A stretch of 64,000 nt of DNA from Pseudomonadota bacterium (GTDB lineage Bacteria; Pseudomonadota; Gammaproteobacteria; Burkholderiales; Methylophilaceae), in NCBI GenBank assembly GCA_029782295.1, contig JAKOVB010000067.1:270441-334440 (forward strand), in the 5' to 3' direction. The position numbers and the translations under genes are program-made. The notes beneath the pieces were generated by a model. It saw nothing but the letters and a program-made list of their open reading frames with translations, made no database searches and was not told the origin of the DNA. Shown piece by piece: positions 7,599 to 16,639 of the stretch; position 1 is the first letter of the stretch, and each line of letters begins with the position of its first letter.

Positions 7599-9294
7599 AT
7601 TGTCTTTGACGTCTGGCGTACAACCAGCGCCAGATCAGCCCGTCCGGCATGTCGGTGCCGTCCAGGACATAGGTCAGTACCTTCCGATTGGTCAGCAGCA
7701 GCGATTGTGAGGATTTTGCGAGATGTTTGCCACAACACAGTATCCGGTCGCCAATTTCCAGCGGTAACCCGGGCTCGGGCAGGAGAATGAACTCGCCGTT
7801 GCGGGCCAGTAAAAGCGGGATCAGTGGTAATTTGTTTTCGCGATTGGAGGGGTCGCGCAGCAGGGTATCCAGGGACACGGTTTTTCCATGCCCCAGCAGG
7901 TTGACGATTGCGGGTGAAAGTTCACCGCTTAGGGTGACACGCCAGGTCTCCGGTACCTGCTCACCCATAGTTTCAACCAGTTGTCCGATCAGCTGATTGG
8001 CCCATGCGTTGCTCTGATTGCGCGCCTGCGACAGAAATTGTGCCAGTAGTGGTGTGACGAGGTGTGCAAGACATTCATGCGCAATGATGTCGCTGGGCTG
8101 CATGGTGATGTCGGCGTTGAATTTCTGGAACAAAGGTGCGTTGCTGCGGTTGTTCTTGCGAATGACCACAAACAGGTCGGGTTTGAGTTCCAGGGCCGTC
8201 ATCACGATGGACAGGTTGTTCACATCGTTGTCGGTGCCGGCGACGATGCCGACCGCATCATGGATGCCGGCTTCGATCAGCGTGCGAGATTCTGCGCCGC
8301 TGCCGACGATGCAATCCGTGCAACCCGTCAGTTCCGGATCGGCTTCGATGATGACAGTCTGCATGTGTTCGCGATGCAGGTTCTGTACCACGGATTTGCC
8401 GAAGCGCCCATAACCGCAGACGATCCATTTTCCGATTGGTGGGCAGGCGGGGGAGGGAAGCGAGGTTCCGGGAACGCCGGTCAGCCATTCATGCAGCAGG
8501 TAAGTCCCCAGGGCGTGCACTTCCATGGCGAGATGTTCGCCGAACAGATCGTAGGGATTGATGATATGGTCGGTCCCGAATGAGGCCATGTTGGCCGCAG
8601 TGTCTTTATTTTCGGCACGACTGAGTACTTTGAGCTCTGGGCGGAGCAGTTTGACCCCTACTGCAATGGCAAGATTGGCGTGATCGTCATCGGTCAGCGC
8701 AGCGACGCCCCCACACATGGGATGCAGGATGCCGGCTTGCAAAAGGATGTCCGGGAGCCTGGCGTCGGCACACAAGCCGGGAACTGGAGACTGGTAATCC
8801 TGAAGTTCAAGTTCATTGATTCGATCCTGCAATATTTCCACGGCAACAGCCCGGATGCCGTGGCGATCCAGTGCTTCTACGAGCAGGCTCCCCGTTCCAC
8901 CATAGCCGCAAACGATGTAGAAGGGTTCGTGCAATAACCGAACCGCGCGCGCGAAACGGGCGACGGTGATTGCCTGGCGCAGCCCGGGGTCCTGTACCAA
9001 TGCGATGATCTTGCCTATGGCGTAGAACCAGGCGATCACGGTCAGGTAGATGGATAACGTCATCCAGAGTCGCTGGGCGGTGCTGAATGCATACGGGATC
9101 TCCCCGAATCCGATGGTCGTGGCGGTGTAGCTGACCACGTAGAACGCCTCGAACAGGCTCATGTGCCAGGGATTGCCTTGGCTATCCGTTCCGGGCATCA
9201 AGGTGAAGCCGAAAATCGCTATGGCGTAACTGGCGATCAGTGTGATCAGCGGTGTACGCATGCGCCGTAGAATCAGGAACAGGATGCTATTCAT
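7597..9294 (-). CDS. Potassium channel protein with two RCK (TrkA-N) domains
   Basis: A 565-residue protein. Residues 1-110 contain two transmembrane helices flanking a pore loop; the selectivity filter reads TTIGFGE (about residue 60), the TxGFG form found in some prokaryotic channels. Two Rossmann-type RCK domains follow: FYIVCGYGGTGSLLVEAL (about residue 125) and KWIVCGYGRFGKSVVQNL (about residue 290). The C-terminal 130 residues look like TrkA-C-type regulatory modules. By family it conducts or gates potassium across the inner membrane under control of a nucleotide or ion. The gene is 37 bases downstream of a small membrane protein gene, probably in the same transcript. Confidence 0.92.
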   Translation of the reverse strand: MNSILFLILRRMRTPLITLIASYAIAIFGFTLMPGTDSQGNPWHMSLFEAFYVVSYTATTIGFGEIPYAFSTAQRLWMTLSIYLTVIAWFYAIGKIIALVQDPGLRQAITVARFARAVRLLHEPFYIVCGYGGTGSLLVEALDRHGIRAVAVEILQDRINELELQDYQSPVPGLCADARLPDILLQAGILHPMCGGVAALTDDDHANLAIAVGVKLLRPELKVLSRAENKDTAANMASFGTDHIINPYDLFGEHLAMEVHALGTYLLHEWLTGVPGTSLPSPACPPIGKWIVCGYGRFGKSVVQNLHREHMQTVIIEADPELTGCTDCIVGSGAESRTLIEAGIHDAVGIVAGTDNDVNNLSIVMTALELKPDLFVVIRKNNRSNAPLFQKFNADITMQPSDIIAHECLAHLVTPLLAQFLSQARNQSNAWANQLIGQLVETMGEQVPETWRVTLSGELSPAIVNLLGHGKTVSLDTLLRDPSNRENKLPLIPLLLARNGEFILLPEPGLPLEIGDRILCCGKHLAKSSQSLLLTNRKVLTYVLDGTDMPDGLIWRWLYARRQRQ

Positions 9295-9331
9295 GTACTC
9301 AGGTCTTGCAGGTGTCTGATTCCGGATGAAA

Positions 9332-9712
9332 TCAACGACGCAGCATGATGGTTTCGACGATGAGCAGGACGACCGAGGTCACGTTGGCGAGGAATGCACC
9401 ACCGGAAAGAGAGACGATGCTGACCATGGCACCGGTAGGAACGTCTGGCCCCAGTTCGCTGATCGCAGCCCAGACGATCGCTGCGGTGATGAGTTGCAGG
9501 TCGGCGACCAGGCTGGTGGAGAGATGGATTGCGCCGATCTGGGTGCGGTCGCCGAACTTGAGCACGGTGGCGATCAGGTTGACGACGATGGCGGCAAACA
9601 GTTCGTAGGGGTGATGGAACTCCGGGTCTGCCATGTCACCGATGAAAAAGCCGAAATTAAGCGTCATTGCCAGGACGATAAAGAAGCCGAAGACAACTTT
9701 CTCAAGATTCAT
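9332..9712 (-). CDS. Small four-helix integral membrane protein (DUF6394-like)
   Basis: A 126-residue protein with about four hydrophobic segments: VVFGFFIVLAMTLNFGFFIG, a segment around LFAAIVVNLIATVLKFG, ADLQLITAAIVWAAI and NVTSVVLLIVETIML. I believe this matches a family of unknown function (DUF6394) often next to TrkA/RCK channels, but I could not check it. Its position just upstream of the RCK channel suggests an accessory subunit of that channel. No catalytic motif is visible. Confidence 0.8.
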   Translation of the reverse strand: MNLEKVVFGFFIVLAMTLNFGFFIGDMADPEFHHPYELFAAIVVNLIATVLKFGDRTQIGAIHLSTSLVADLQLITAAIVWAAISELGPDVPTGAMVSIVSLSGGAFLANVTSVVLLIVETIMLRR

Positions 9713-9795
9713 GCTGATCCCCGTTTGTTTGATGATTGAGGGAAGTGTAGATCAAAGTGGGTGTCATGGCACGCGCCGACCACCTGTCGGCGCGG

Positions 9796-11316
9796 TTATT
9801 CCCAGAAGGTTTTTTGTGCGGAGAAGGCGCGCCAGACAGTGTGCATCTGTGCCAGGTGATGCATGGCGTCGCTGGCGTTCCAGCCGTTGAACAGGTGCAG
9901 GGATTCGTCCAGTTCGCGCCCGGGGCGTTTGCCGGCCAGTTTCTGGATGAGCGCATCTGTCACCGAGATATCGTTGAGTTCCCCCAGCACGTTTTGCAGG
10001 GCGGCCAGTTTGCGCAGGAAGGCGCGTGTTTCCTTTTCGGGATACAGGCTGGAAAAGAACTCGGCGGCATAGCGTAACTTCTTGGCGGCAATACGTGCGG
10101 CGTGGCGCTCCTCCGGATGCATGTCGGCCAGACGCTGGCCATGTCGCCGCAACTGTTTGTAGCGTTTTGTCAGCATGCGTCGTGCGATCAGGGCTACCTC
10201 CTGTTCTGGCGATTCAGGTACGGTCGGTCGATCGCGCTCCAGCCACGCACCCAGCGTCAGCAGTAGCCGATGGTAGCGTTGCGAAGCAAGTGCTGACCGC
10301 ACCTTGCGGTAGGCGCTGGCCTGGGCATTTCTGGCGCGCTCACGCAGTGCCAGCAGGCCCGCGTGTTCGTGCAGGTGGCGCACCATCGGTGGCAGGGTTT
10401 CCGTCATGAACACGTCCAAGTCGCGCGCTTCTCCGAGTAAGGTCGTGATCCAGCGCAATTCATCCAGAATCTGCGCGACATCCTGCGGCGACAGGACGTC
10501 CTTGAAGACGTTAAAGGCCGAGCGTAAACGGCGCAGGGCCACGCGCATCTGGTGAACCCCTTCGATGTCAGTGCCATGCAGCACCATGTCCTGATTGCCT
10601 TGCAACTGGCCGAGGCATTCCCAGGCAATCTGTTTCAGCGCGGCATGACCGCTCATGTGCTTTTTCAGGCTGGTGCGATGCGCTCGTACGACGGCCGGCG
10701 GCTGAGGGCGGTAGTGTGCATAACCGCGCTGCGCCTTGCTGACGTTTTCAAGTTCCAGTTTCATATCCTGTTGCAGCACGAGGGCCAGTTCAAATAGACG
10801 GCTGGCGGAGCCTGCTTTCAGCTCCAGTTCGATCTCGTGGATCGGCTCGCGTTTTTTACCGATCAACAGATTGCCAAGGTCCAGGGCCAGCTCGATATGG
10901 TCGCCGTTATCCCAGATGAGATGCCACTCGGTGCGCCGGACTTCAGTGCTGAAAATGGGCGCGAGGGCCGCGCGCAGGACAGGCTGGTCGAAAATGCGGG
11001 TCAGGGCCGGTTCGGTAATCTTGCTGAAATCAGGATGGCCGAAGGCGATGATATCTTCCCACTCCATGCGCTGGTGCAGACCCACTGACGAATGACCGGC
11101 AGCCTTGACGGCCTGAAACCAGTTGCCTGACATCCGCCGGACCCGCAGGCTGATCCCGGCATCGAACAGTTCCAGCCGCGGTGTGTCGTAGTAAATGCTG
11201 GTCAGTTTGTGCGTGACCGGAGCTTCAGCGAGTGCAGCCAGGATGGCAGGGTGTTGGCGCAGTCGTGCGGCATCCCGATGGAGGATGCGCAGCTTGAGTT
11301 CGATCTCGTTTGCCAT
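9796..11316 (-). CDS. CYTH-CHAD domain protein (inorganic triphosphatase / polyphosphate-related)
   Basis: A 506-residue protein with two domains. The N-terminal CYTH domain (1-200) starts MANEIELKLRI, containing the ExExK signature, and has IYYDTPRLELF and Arg/Lys-rich strands expected in the triphosphate tunnel. The C-terminal CHAD domain (about 220-490) is helical with conserved His/Arg: VHQMRVALRRLRSAFNVFKD, ARDLDVFMTE and HAARIAAKKLRYAAEFF. CYTH enzymes hydrolyse triphosphate; CHAD domains bind polyphosphate. It is the last gene of a three-gene minus-strand operon sixA-parA-this, with 15 bases between it and the ParA gene. Confidence 0.93.
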   Translation of the reverse strand: MANEIELKLRILHRDAARLRQHPAILAALAEAPVTHKLTSIYYDTPRLELFDAGISLRVRRMSGNWFQAVKAAGHSSVGLHQRMEWEDIIAFGHPDFSKITEPALTRIFDQPVLRAALAPIFSTEVRRTEWHLIWDNGDHIELALDLGNLLIGKKREPIHEIELELKAGSASRLFELALVLQQDMKLELENVSKAQRGYAHYRPQPPAVVRAHRTSLKKHMSGHAALKQIAWECLGQLQGNQDMVLHGTDIEGVHQMRVALRRLRSAFNVFKDVLSPQDVAQILDELRWITTLLGEARDLDVFMTETLPPMVRHLHEHAGLLALRERARNAQASAYRKVRSALASQRYHRLLLTLGAWLERDRPTVPESPEQEVALIARRMLTKRYKQLRRHGQRLADMHPEERHAARIAAKKLRYAAEFFSSLYPEKETRAFLRKLAALQNVLGELNDISVTDALIQKLAGKRPGRELDESLHLFNGWNASDAMHHLAQMHTVWRAFSAQKTFWE

Positions 11317-11331
11317 CGGCCGTTCTGCGGT

Positions 11332-11952
11332 CTAGTCCGCGTTGACCAGCCAATGCAGCAAAGGCGCCCACTGCTGCAGGTCGCGTGCGACCAGGGACGG
11401 GCGGATGTCGAACAGGCTGGCCCCTTGCTCTGCTGCCAGTCGGTAGACCTGGGCCTCGCGCAAATAGGTCAGAATGGGCAGCCCGGTGGATTCCATGAAA
11501 GACTGCAACGATGCGGCCGTGCGCGTGCGCGGGTCGACGCGGACACCGGCCATCGCCACGAATGCGCGTTGCTTGCGGATGGCTTTTTCCTCGCGCAGCA
11601 ATTCCAGGAAATCCCGCGTGGCCCCGATGTCGAACGCGGAGGGCTGTACAGGTACGATCACCCAGTCTGCCTGCTTGATGGCATCGCTCAATTTGTCGCC
11701 ACGCAATCCAGCGGGAGAGTCGATGATCATCCACTCGACGTCCTTGGAGGTCTTGGACTTGCGGTCATCGCCGGGACGGATCAACGGCAGCTTGTAGGGG
11801 CGGCGCTGCAGCCATTGCATGGCCGACTGCTGGCGGTCCAGATCGGAGAGGATCACGCGGCGGCCACGCGTTGCGAAATATCCGGCCAGGTTGGTTGCGA
11901 CTGTCGTCTTGCCGCTGCCGCCTTTGGGGTTCGCGATGAGGACAGTGCGCAT
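11332..11952 (-). CDS. ParA/MinD-family ATPase, orphan
   Basis: A 206-residue P-loop ATPase beginning MRTVLIANPKGGSGKTTVAT: the deviant Walker A KGGSGKT with the signature lysine. Asp in VILSDLDRQQSAMQW and IIDSPAGLRG (Walker B) follow. Length matches the short ParA type (like PpfA/ParC chemotaxis ATPases), and no ParB gene is adjacent, so it is unlikely to be the chromosome-segregation ParA. It lies three bases after the SixA gene and 15 bases before the CYTH-CHAD gene. I infer a role in positioning some cargo, possibly polyphosphate-related given the neighbours; that is a guess. Confidence 0.9.
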   Translation of the reverse strand: MRTVLIANPKGGSGKTTVATNLAGYFATRGRRVILSDLDRQQSAMQWLQRRPYKLPLIRPGDDRKSKTSKDVEWMIIDSPAGLRGDKLSDAIKQADWVIVPVQPSAFDIGATRDFLELLREEKAIRKQRAFVAMAGVRVDPRTRTAASLQSFMESTGLPILTYLREAQVYRLAAEQGASLFDIRPSLVARDLQQWAPLLHWLVNAD

Positions 11953-11955
11953 GGG

Positions 11956-12408
11956 TTACAGCAGATCCGGGGAGATGACGGCACGCAACAGGGCTTCGGC
12001 ACCGTCATCGTGCCTGCGGCTGGTGATCCACCATACCGCTCCCTTCTTGATGCTCCAGCTGGCATTGCGCTGGGAGAGTGCCAGGCCTGCCACTTCGCCC
12101 AGGGTGGGTTGGTGGCCGATGATCAGGACGCTGTCGCTGTCTTCCGGCCAGCCTGACGCGCGCAGCACTTCTTCGGCGGAGGCGCCGGGGGCCAGAACCT
12201 CCAGCGTGGTAAAATTCATGCCCAATGCGGCCGCGGTCTGCTGGGTGCGTTTCGCCGGGCTGACGAGAATGTGGGTACGTTCAGGCAGGCGTGCCTTGAG
12301 CCACGCAGCCATCTTGTCGGCCTGTTTGTGCCCTTTGGCGGTCAGTGCGCGCTCCATGTCCCGCAGGCCATCTTCGGCCTCGGCGTGTCGCCAGAGTATC
12401 AGTTCCAT
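11956..12408 (-). CDS. sixA: Phosphohistidine phosphatase SixA
   Basis: A 150-residue histidine-phosphatase-fold protein. The catalytic RHG-type motif is LILWRHAEAEDG at the start (His about residue 7); the second catalytic His is in IIGHQPTLGEVAG. Arg in VSPAKRTQQTAAAL completes the phosphate pocket. Length and start match SixA. The family removes phosphate from histidine-phosphorylated transfer proteins in the cytoplasm. First gene of the operon with ParA and CYTH-CHAD. It is divergent from the next gene, with 59 bases between the two starts. Confidence 0.9.
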   Translation of the reverse strand: MELILWRHAEAEDGLRDMERALTAKGHKQADKMAAWLKARLPERTHILVSPAKRTQQTAAALGMNFTTLEVLAPGASAEEVLRASGWPEDSDSVLIIGHQPTLGEVAGLALSQRNASWSIKKGAVWWITSRRHDDGAEALLRAVISPDLL

Positions 12409-12467
12409 GGTTCAGAATAGGGTGTAATCCAGCCTTGAATACTAACGCCGGTTCGAGTGGAAGAATA

Positions 12468-13487
12468 GTGAAATCTGCAAATTGCCAAATCCTGTTGACC
12501 GGGATGACATCTGAGCTGGCCGGAGGCTTCTCCTGTCCGCCGGCATTAGGTACGCTATTGCAGTTTGCCGAACGCGGGGAGGTGTTCTCGGGCGATGCCT
12601 ATGCCTGGCGATGCCGGTTGTTCGGGGTGGCCAGGCAGCAGGACGTCCCCGTGGCTCCCTTTGCCGCACTGGGAGATGGTTTGGCGCCGGGCTCCTCTTA
12701 TTGGCTGTGTGCCGATCCCGTGCACCTGCAACTGCACCGAGACAGCTTCGTCATGGGCAGTGTGGCGGAGGCCATGGATACCGAGCATGCTGCCGCTTTT
12801 ATTGAGTCGCTCAATCAGCATTTTGCTGATGATGGCATGAGCTTTGTCGCTCCCCACGCCGGGCGCTGGTACCTTAAGTTGGCGCAGCGTCCCGCAATTT
12901 CGACGACCCCGTTACACGAGGTGATTGGCCGCAATATCCATCACCTGCTTCCGGCAGGGAACGATGCTCTGGTCTGGCACCGTCGGTTGAACGAAATCCA
13001 GATGCTGCTGCATGGCCACCCCGTGAATATCGATCTGGAACAACAGGGCCGCATGCCCTTCAACAGCCTCTGGCTTTGGGGTGGGGGTGTTCTGCCGGAG
13101 CCTGCCGGCGGTGGATCCCTGGCAGTGATGGCGGATGATGCTTTCACCCGCGGCCTGTCGCTGGCAATGGGAGGCAAGGCGCATCCTTTGCCGTTTTCCA
13201 CCGAGGACTGGCTCGCTGCCGGACTGGAAGGGCAGTCGACTTTAATCGTTGTAGATCATTTGCAGGCGGCCAGCCTGCAAGAAGCCCCCGAAAAATGGGG
13301 CGAGGCTTTGCGGCGACAGGAACGGCATTGGTTTTCGCCTCTCCTGCAAGGGTTGCGGGAGGGGAAGATTGGCCGGCTGGAACTGCATCTCGCCGGGATG
13401 CACAGTGTCCGGACTTATCATTTGACACGTCAGTCATTGTTGAAATTCTGGCGCCGGCCGCGCCAGCTTGGAGCTTATCTTGGTTAG
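12468..13487 (+). CDS. COG4255-like protein of unknown function (phosphoglycerate-mutase-related annotation)
   Basis: The open frame begins upstream of the likely start; GTG at 12468, preceded by a GGAAG-like site, gives 339 residues and avoids overlap with the divergent sixA gene. The sequence has PALGTLLQFAERGE near the N-terminus, CADPVHLQLHRDSFVM in the middle and NSLWLWGGGVLPEP, which I recognise from a conserved proteobacterial family sometimes labelled cofactor-independent phosphoglycerate-mutase-like regulatory protein. No metal-binding or catalytic residues of true mutases can be assigned. It overlaps the start of recJ by 8 bases, so the two are co-translated. Confidence 0.72.
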   Translation: MKSANCQILLTGMTSELAGGFSCPPALGTLLQFAERGEVFSGDAYAWRCRLFGVARQQDVPVAPFAALGDGLAPGSSYWLCADPVHLQLHRDSFVMGSVAEAMDTEHAAAFIESLNQHFADDGMSFVAPHAGRWYLKLAQRPAISTTPLHEVIGRNIHHLLPAGNDALVWHRRLNEIQMLLHGHPVNIDLEQQGRMPFNSLWLWGGGVLPEPAGGGSLAVMADDAFTRGLSLAMGGKAHPLPFSTEDWLAAGLEGQSTLIVVDHLQAASLQEAPEKWGEALRRQERHWFSPLLQGLREGKIGRLELHLAGMHSVRTYHLTRQSLLKFWRRPRQLGAYLG

Positions 13488-15180
13488 CATTGTTGCCCGC
13501 CCCTTTGCTGCCGAAGTGGCTGATCATCTGCGACAGGAAGGGCATCATCCGGTCCTGGCGCGCATTCTCGCTTCACGCGGAATCGATCGTTCCGATCAGC
13601 TGGAGCATTCCCTGAGTGGACTGATTCCGCCATCGCAGTTGACCAATGTCGAACGCATGTCGGCGATGCTTGACGAGGCAATCCAGCAGAACAAACGTCT
13701 GCTGGTGATTGCTGACTATGATGCCGACGGGGCTACCGCCTGTGCGGTCAGCGTGCGCGGCTTGCGCATGCTCGGTGCCAGAGTCGAGTATCTGGTGCCC
13801 AATCGCTTTGAATACGGATATGGCCTAACCCCTGAAATTGTCGCGCTGGCCGCGACGCAACAACCCGATATCCTGATGACGGTTGACAACGGCATCGCGA
13901 GCATCGATGGCGTCAGGGCCGCCAATGCCCTGGGCATCCAGGTGCTGGTGACGGACCACCACCTCGCTGGCGATGCTCTGCCGGATGCGGCCTGCATCAT
14001 CAACCCCAACCAGCCGGGGTGCGGTTTTCCCAGCAAGCACCTTGCGGGCGTGGGGGTGGCCTTTTACCTGATGCTGGCGTTGCGTGCCGAAATGCGGTCG
14101 CGAGGACGCTTCTCGGATAAACCGGAGCCCAACCTGACTGAATTGCTGGATCTGGTCGCGCTGGGGACCGTCGCCGATCTGGTGAAACTGGACGAAAACA
14201 ACCGCATCCTGGTCGAGCAGGGGCTGAAGCGCATCCGGGCCGGCAAGGGGTGTGCCGGGATCAATGCCCTGATGCGTGTGGCAGGCCGGGACCCATCACG
14301 CGCCGGAACGCAGGATTTCGGCTTCAGCGTGGCACCCCGGCTCAACGCCGCCGGTCGCCTGGAAGACATGTCCCTGGGCATCGACTGCCTGCTTGAGACG
14401 GATGAGTCCGAGGCCCTCCGCATGGCTCAGCGTCTTGACTCACTCAATAAGGAACGGCGCGATATCGAGGCCGGCATGCATGCATCCGCCCTCGCCAACC
14501 TCGATGCTTTCGAGCCGGGGGAGTGTTACTCCCTCAGCCTCTACCAGCCTGACTGGCACCAAGGCGTCATCGGCATCCTGGCCTCCCGCCTGAAGGAACG
14601 CTACCACCGGCCCGTCATCGCGTTTGCCAGTGCCGGTGACGGCATTCTCAAGGGCTCAGGCCGCTCGATTCCAGGGCTGCACCTCCGGGATGCCCTGGAC
14701 ATGGTTTCCAAGCGACATCCCGATGTGCTGCTGAAATTCGGCGGCCACGCCATGGCTGCCGGGTTGTCGATCGAGGAAAGCAATTTCGAACGCTTTTCAA
14801 AAGCGTTTGAGGCTGTCGTGCGCACGTTGATTTCCCCCGCGGATCTGGAATGCGTGATCGAGACGGATGGCGCAGTGGATCCCGAGGATATGGTGTTGGA
14901 ACTTGCGGATACCCTTGAACGTCAGGTGTGGGGGCAAGGTTTTCCCGCCCCCGAGTTCGATGATGTGTTTACCGTCATCGAGCAGCGCATCATCGGCGAA
15001 CGTCATCTCAAATTGCGCCTCGAAAAGTCGAGGCGATCTTTCGAAGCCATCCTGTTTAACCAGACCGGCCCGCTTCCTCGGGAGATTCATGCAGTCTTCC
15101 GCTTACAGGCAAACGAGTACAACGGAAATCGTAACCTGCAACTGGTATTGCGCCTCTGGCAACCGGTGCCCGGATTTTGA
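13480..15180 (+). CDS. recJ: Single-stranded-DNA-specific exonuclease RecJ
   Basis: A DHH-family exonuclease of about 566 residues. Catalytic motifs are intact: VIADYDADGATACAV, MTVDNGIAS, VTDHHLAGD and INPNQPGCGF in the DHH part, then APRLNAAGR and the DHHA1 part with FGGHAMAAGLSI, and a C-terminal OB-fold. Start choice: TTG at 13480 is preceded at the right distance by GGAG (13470-13473); an in-frame TTG at 13468 is less well placed. RecJ degrades single-stranded DNA 5' to 3' in recombination and repair. The overlap with the preceding gene indicates translational coupling. Confidence 0.95.
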   Translation: MVSIVARPFAAEVADHLRQEGHHPVLARILASRGIDRSDQLEHSLSGLIPPSQLTNVERMSAMLDEAIQQNKRLLVIADYDADGATACAVSVRGLRMLGARVEYLVPNRFEYGYGLTPEIVALAATQQPDILMTVDNGIASIDGVRAANALGIQVLVTDHHLAGDALPDAACIINPNQPGCGFPSKHLAGVGVAFYLMLALRAEMRSRGRFSDKPEPNLTELLDLVALGTVADLVKLDENNRILVEQGLKRIRAGKGCAGINALMRVAGRDPSRAGTQDFGFSVAPRLNAAGRLEDMSLGIDCLLETDESEALRMAQRLDSLNKERRDIEAGMHASALANLDAFEPGECYSLSLYQPDWHQGVIGILASRLKERYHRPVIAFASAGDGILKGSGRSIPGLHLRDALDMVSKRHPDVLLKFGGHAMAAGLSIEESNFERFSKAFEAVVRTLISPADLECVIETDGAVDPEDMVLELADTLERQVWGQGFPAPEFDDVFTVIEQRIIGERHLKLRLEKSRRSFEAILFNQTGPLPREIHAVFRLQANEYNGNRNLQLVLRLWQPVPGF

Positions 15181-15231
15181 CCGTGAGCCTTAACCCGCGT
15201 ATCATTCGCCAGGTTTTTTAACGGGGCTCCT

Positions 15232-16005
15232 ATGCGTCGCAAACTGGTCGTAGCGAACTGGAAGATGCATGGCAACCTTGGGCGCAACAAGGTATTGCTG
15301 AACGAGATCGTAGATGGCGTTCATGAGCTCCAGAAGGCCGAATTCGCGGTCTGTGTTCCCCACCCCTACCTGTTTCAAGCACAACAGTTGTTGAGTGGGA
15401 CCAATGTAGCTTGGGGTGCGCAGAACGTTCACCAGAATGAGCAGGGCGCCTATACAGGAGCCGTGTCGGCCTGGATGGTGGCGGATTTCGGATGCACCTA
15501 CGTCATCGTCGGCCATTCCGAACGTCGCGGACAGTTCCGTGAAACGAACGATAATGCTGCCAGAAGCATCAAACTCGCGATCAAGGCCGGATTGACCCCG
15601 ATCTATTGCATGGGTGAGACCCTGGACGAGTATGAAGCCGGGGTGACCGAGGCGGTCGTCGCCAGCCAGTTGGATGGCGTGATGAATATTGTCGGCATTC
15701 CGCTGATGTCGAAGGTCGTGTGTGCGTATGAGCCCGTGTGGGCGATCGGAACCGGTAAATCTGCCACGCCGGCCCAAGCCCAGGCGGTTCACGAATTCAT
15801 TCGCGAGCGGCTTGCAAAACACGATCTGGACCTTGCTTCACGCATGCGCATCCTCTATGGGGGTAGCGTAAAATCGATAAATGCGGCACAATTATTCGTT
15901 AAGCCGGATATTGATGGGGCCCTCGTTGGGGGTGCCTCTCTGATTTCCCAGGAATTCGTCGCAATCTGCCAGGCCGCTGATAAGGTCTCCGGCAGGAAAA
16001 AGTAG
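15232..16005 (+). CDS. tpiA: Triosephosphate isomerase
   Basis: A 257-residue TIM barrel with all catalytic elements: VANWKMHGN (Asn and Lys), VGHSERR (catalytic His), AYEPVWAIGTGK (catalytic Glu and the flexible loop) and YGGSVK near the C-terminus. It interconverts dihydroxyacetone phosphate and glyceraldehyde 3-phosphate in the cytoplasm. It lies 51 bases after recJ and 11 bases before secG, the usual tpiA-secG arrangement of proteobacteria. Confidence 0.98.
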   Translation: MRRKLVVANWKMHGNLGRNKVLLNEIVDGVHELQKAEFAVCVPHPYLFQAQQLLSGTNVAWGAQNVHQNEQGAYTGAVSAWMVADFGCTYVIVGHSERRGQFRETNDNAARSIKLAIKAGLTPIYCMGETLDEYEAGVTEAVVASQLDGVMNIVGIPLMSKVVCAYEPVWAIGTGKSATPAQAQAVHEFIRERLAKHDLDLASRMRILYGGSVKSINAAQLFVKPDIDGALVGGASLISQEFVAICQAADKVSGRKK

Positions 16006-16016
16006 AGTAGAGAGTA

Positions 16017-16367
16017 ATGGAAACGATAGTTTGGATTGTTCACGTGGTCGCTGCCATGTCCGTTATCGGCCTGGTGCTGATCCAGCACGGTAAGGGTGCC
16101 GACATGGGAGCCGCTTTTGGTAGCGGAGCTTCTGGAAGCCTGTTCGGTGTTTCCGGTTCCGCAAACCTGCTGAGCCGTGCTACTGCAGTGGCGGTGACCG
16201 TGTTTTTCATTACCAGCATGTCACTGGCCTATCTGGCCAGTCATGGAACCAAGCACGGCAGCGTGATCAAGGCTACTCAGACTTCGCAACAAGCCCCTGT
16301 AGCCAACAAGACAACGGATGCGCCCAAGCCGGTTGATTCCTCAAAGGCAAAGGACGTACCCCAGTAA
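16017..16367 (+). CDS. secG: Preprotein translocase subunit SecG
   Basis: A 116-residue protein with two membrane segments (about residues 1-22 and 53-75). The conserved LIQHGKGADMGAAFGSG and SLFGVSGSANLLSRATA motifs are diagnostic. The C-terminal 40 residues form a low-complexity tail rich in Thr, Lys and Pro. It is a non-essential part of the SecYEG channel in the inner membrane. It follows tpiA and precedes tRNA-Leu, a common gene order in this phylum. Confidence 0.97.
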   Translation: METIVWIVHVVAAMSVIGLVLIQHGKGADMGAAFGSGASGSLFGVSGSANLLSRATAVAVTVFFITSMSLAYLASHGTKHGSVIKATQTSQQAPVANKTTDAPKPVDSSKAKDVPQ

Positions 16368-16406
16368 GCTCAGTTTCTGACGGGTGTGAGCAGCCCGTAC
16401 ATGCAT

Positions 16407-16491
16407 GCCGACGTGGTGAAATTGGTAGACACGCTATCTTGAGGGGGTAGTGGCGAAAGCCGTGCGAGTTCGAGTCTCGCCGTCGGCACCA
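16407..16491 (+). tRNA. tRNA-Leu (anticodon GAG)
   Basis: A class II tRNA of 85 bases including the encoded CCA. The acceptor stem GCCGACG (16407-16413) pairs with CGTCGGC (16481-16487). The anticodon stem CTATC/GGTAG encloses a 7-base loop with GAG at 16441-16443; a variable arm and the T-loop GTTCGAGTC follow. It lies downstream of secG. The sequence right after it is noticeably AT-richer than before it. Confidence 0.97.
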
Positions 16492-16522
16492 ACATTAAGT
16501 AACGGAATTGAAATTACAATTT

Positions 16523-16545
16523 AACCCGCTTCGTGCGGGTTTTTT
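16523..16545 (+). terminator. Rho-independent terminator after tRNA-Leu
   Basis: A 5-bp GC stem (CCCGC at 16525-16529 with GCGGG at 16535-16539) with loop TTCGT is followed by six T residues, about 32 bases after the tRNA 3' end. Confidence 0.85.
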
Positions 16546-16639
16546 GTTGTCCGTTTATCACTGAGCAGTTGGTTAGGTATATTGCCTATGTCAGAAATTG
16601 TGATGTACATTTGTACAATAAAAACATCACATAAAAACA

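Noticed and set aside
16407..16491. tRNA-Leu as a proven attachment site
   Set aside because: No second copy of the tRNA end and no integrase is visible in the window; only the composition change supports it.
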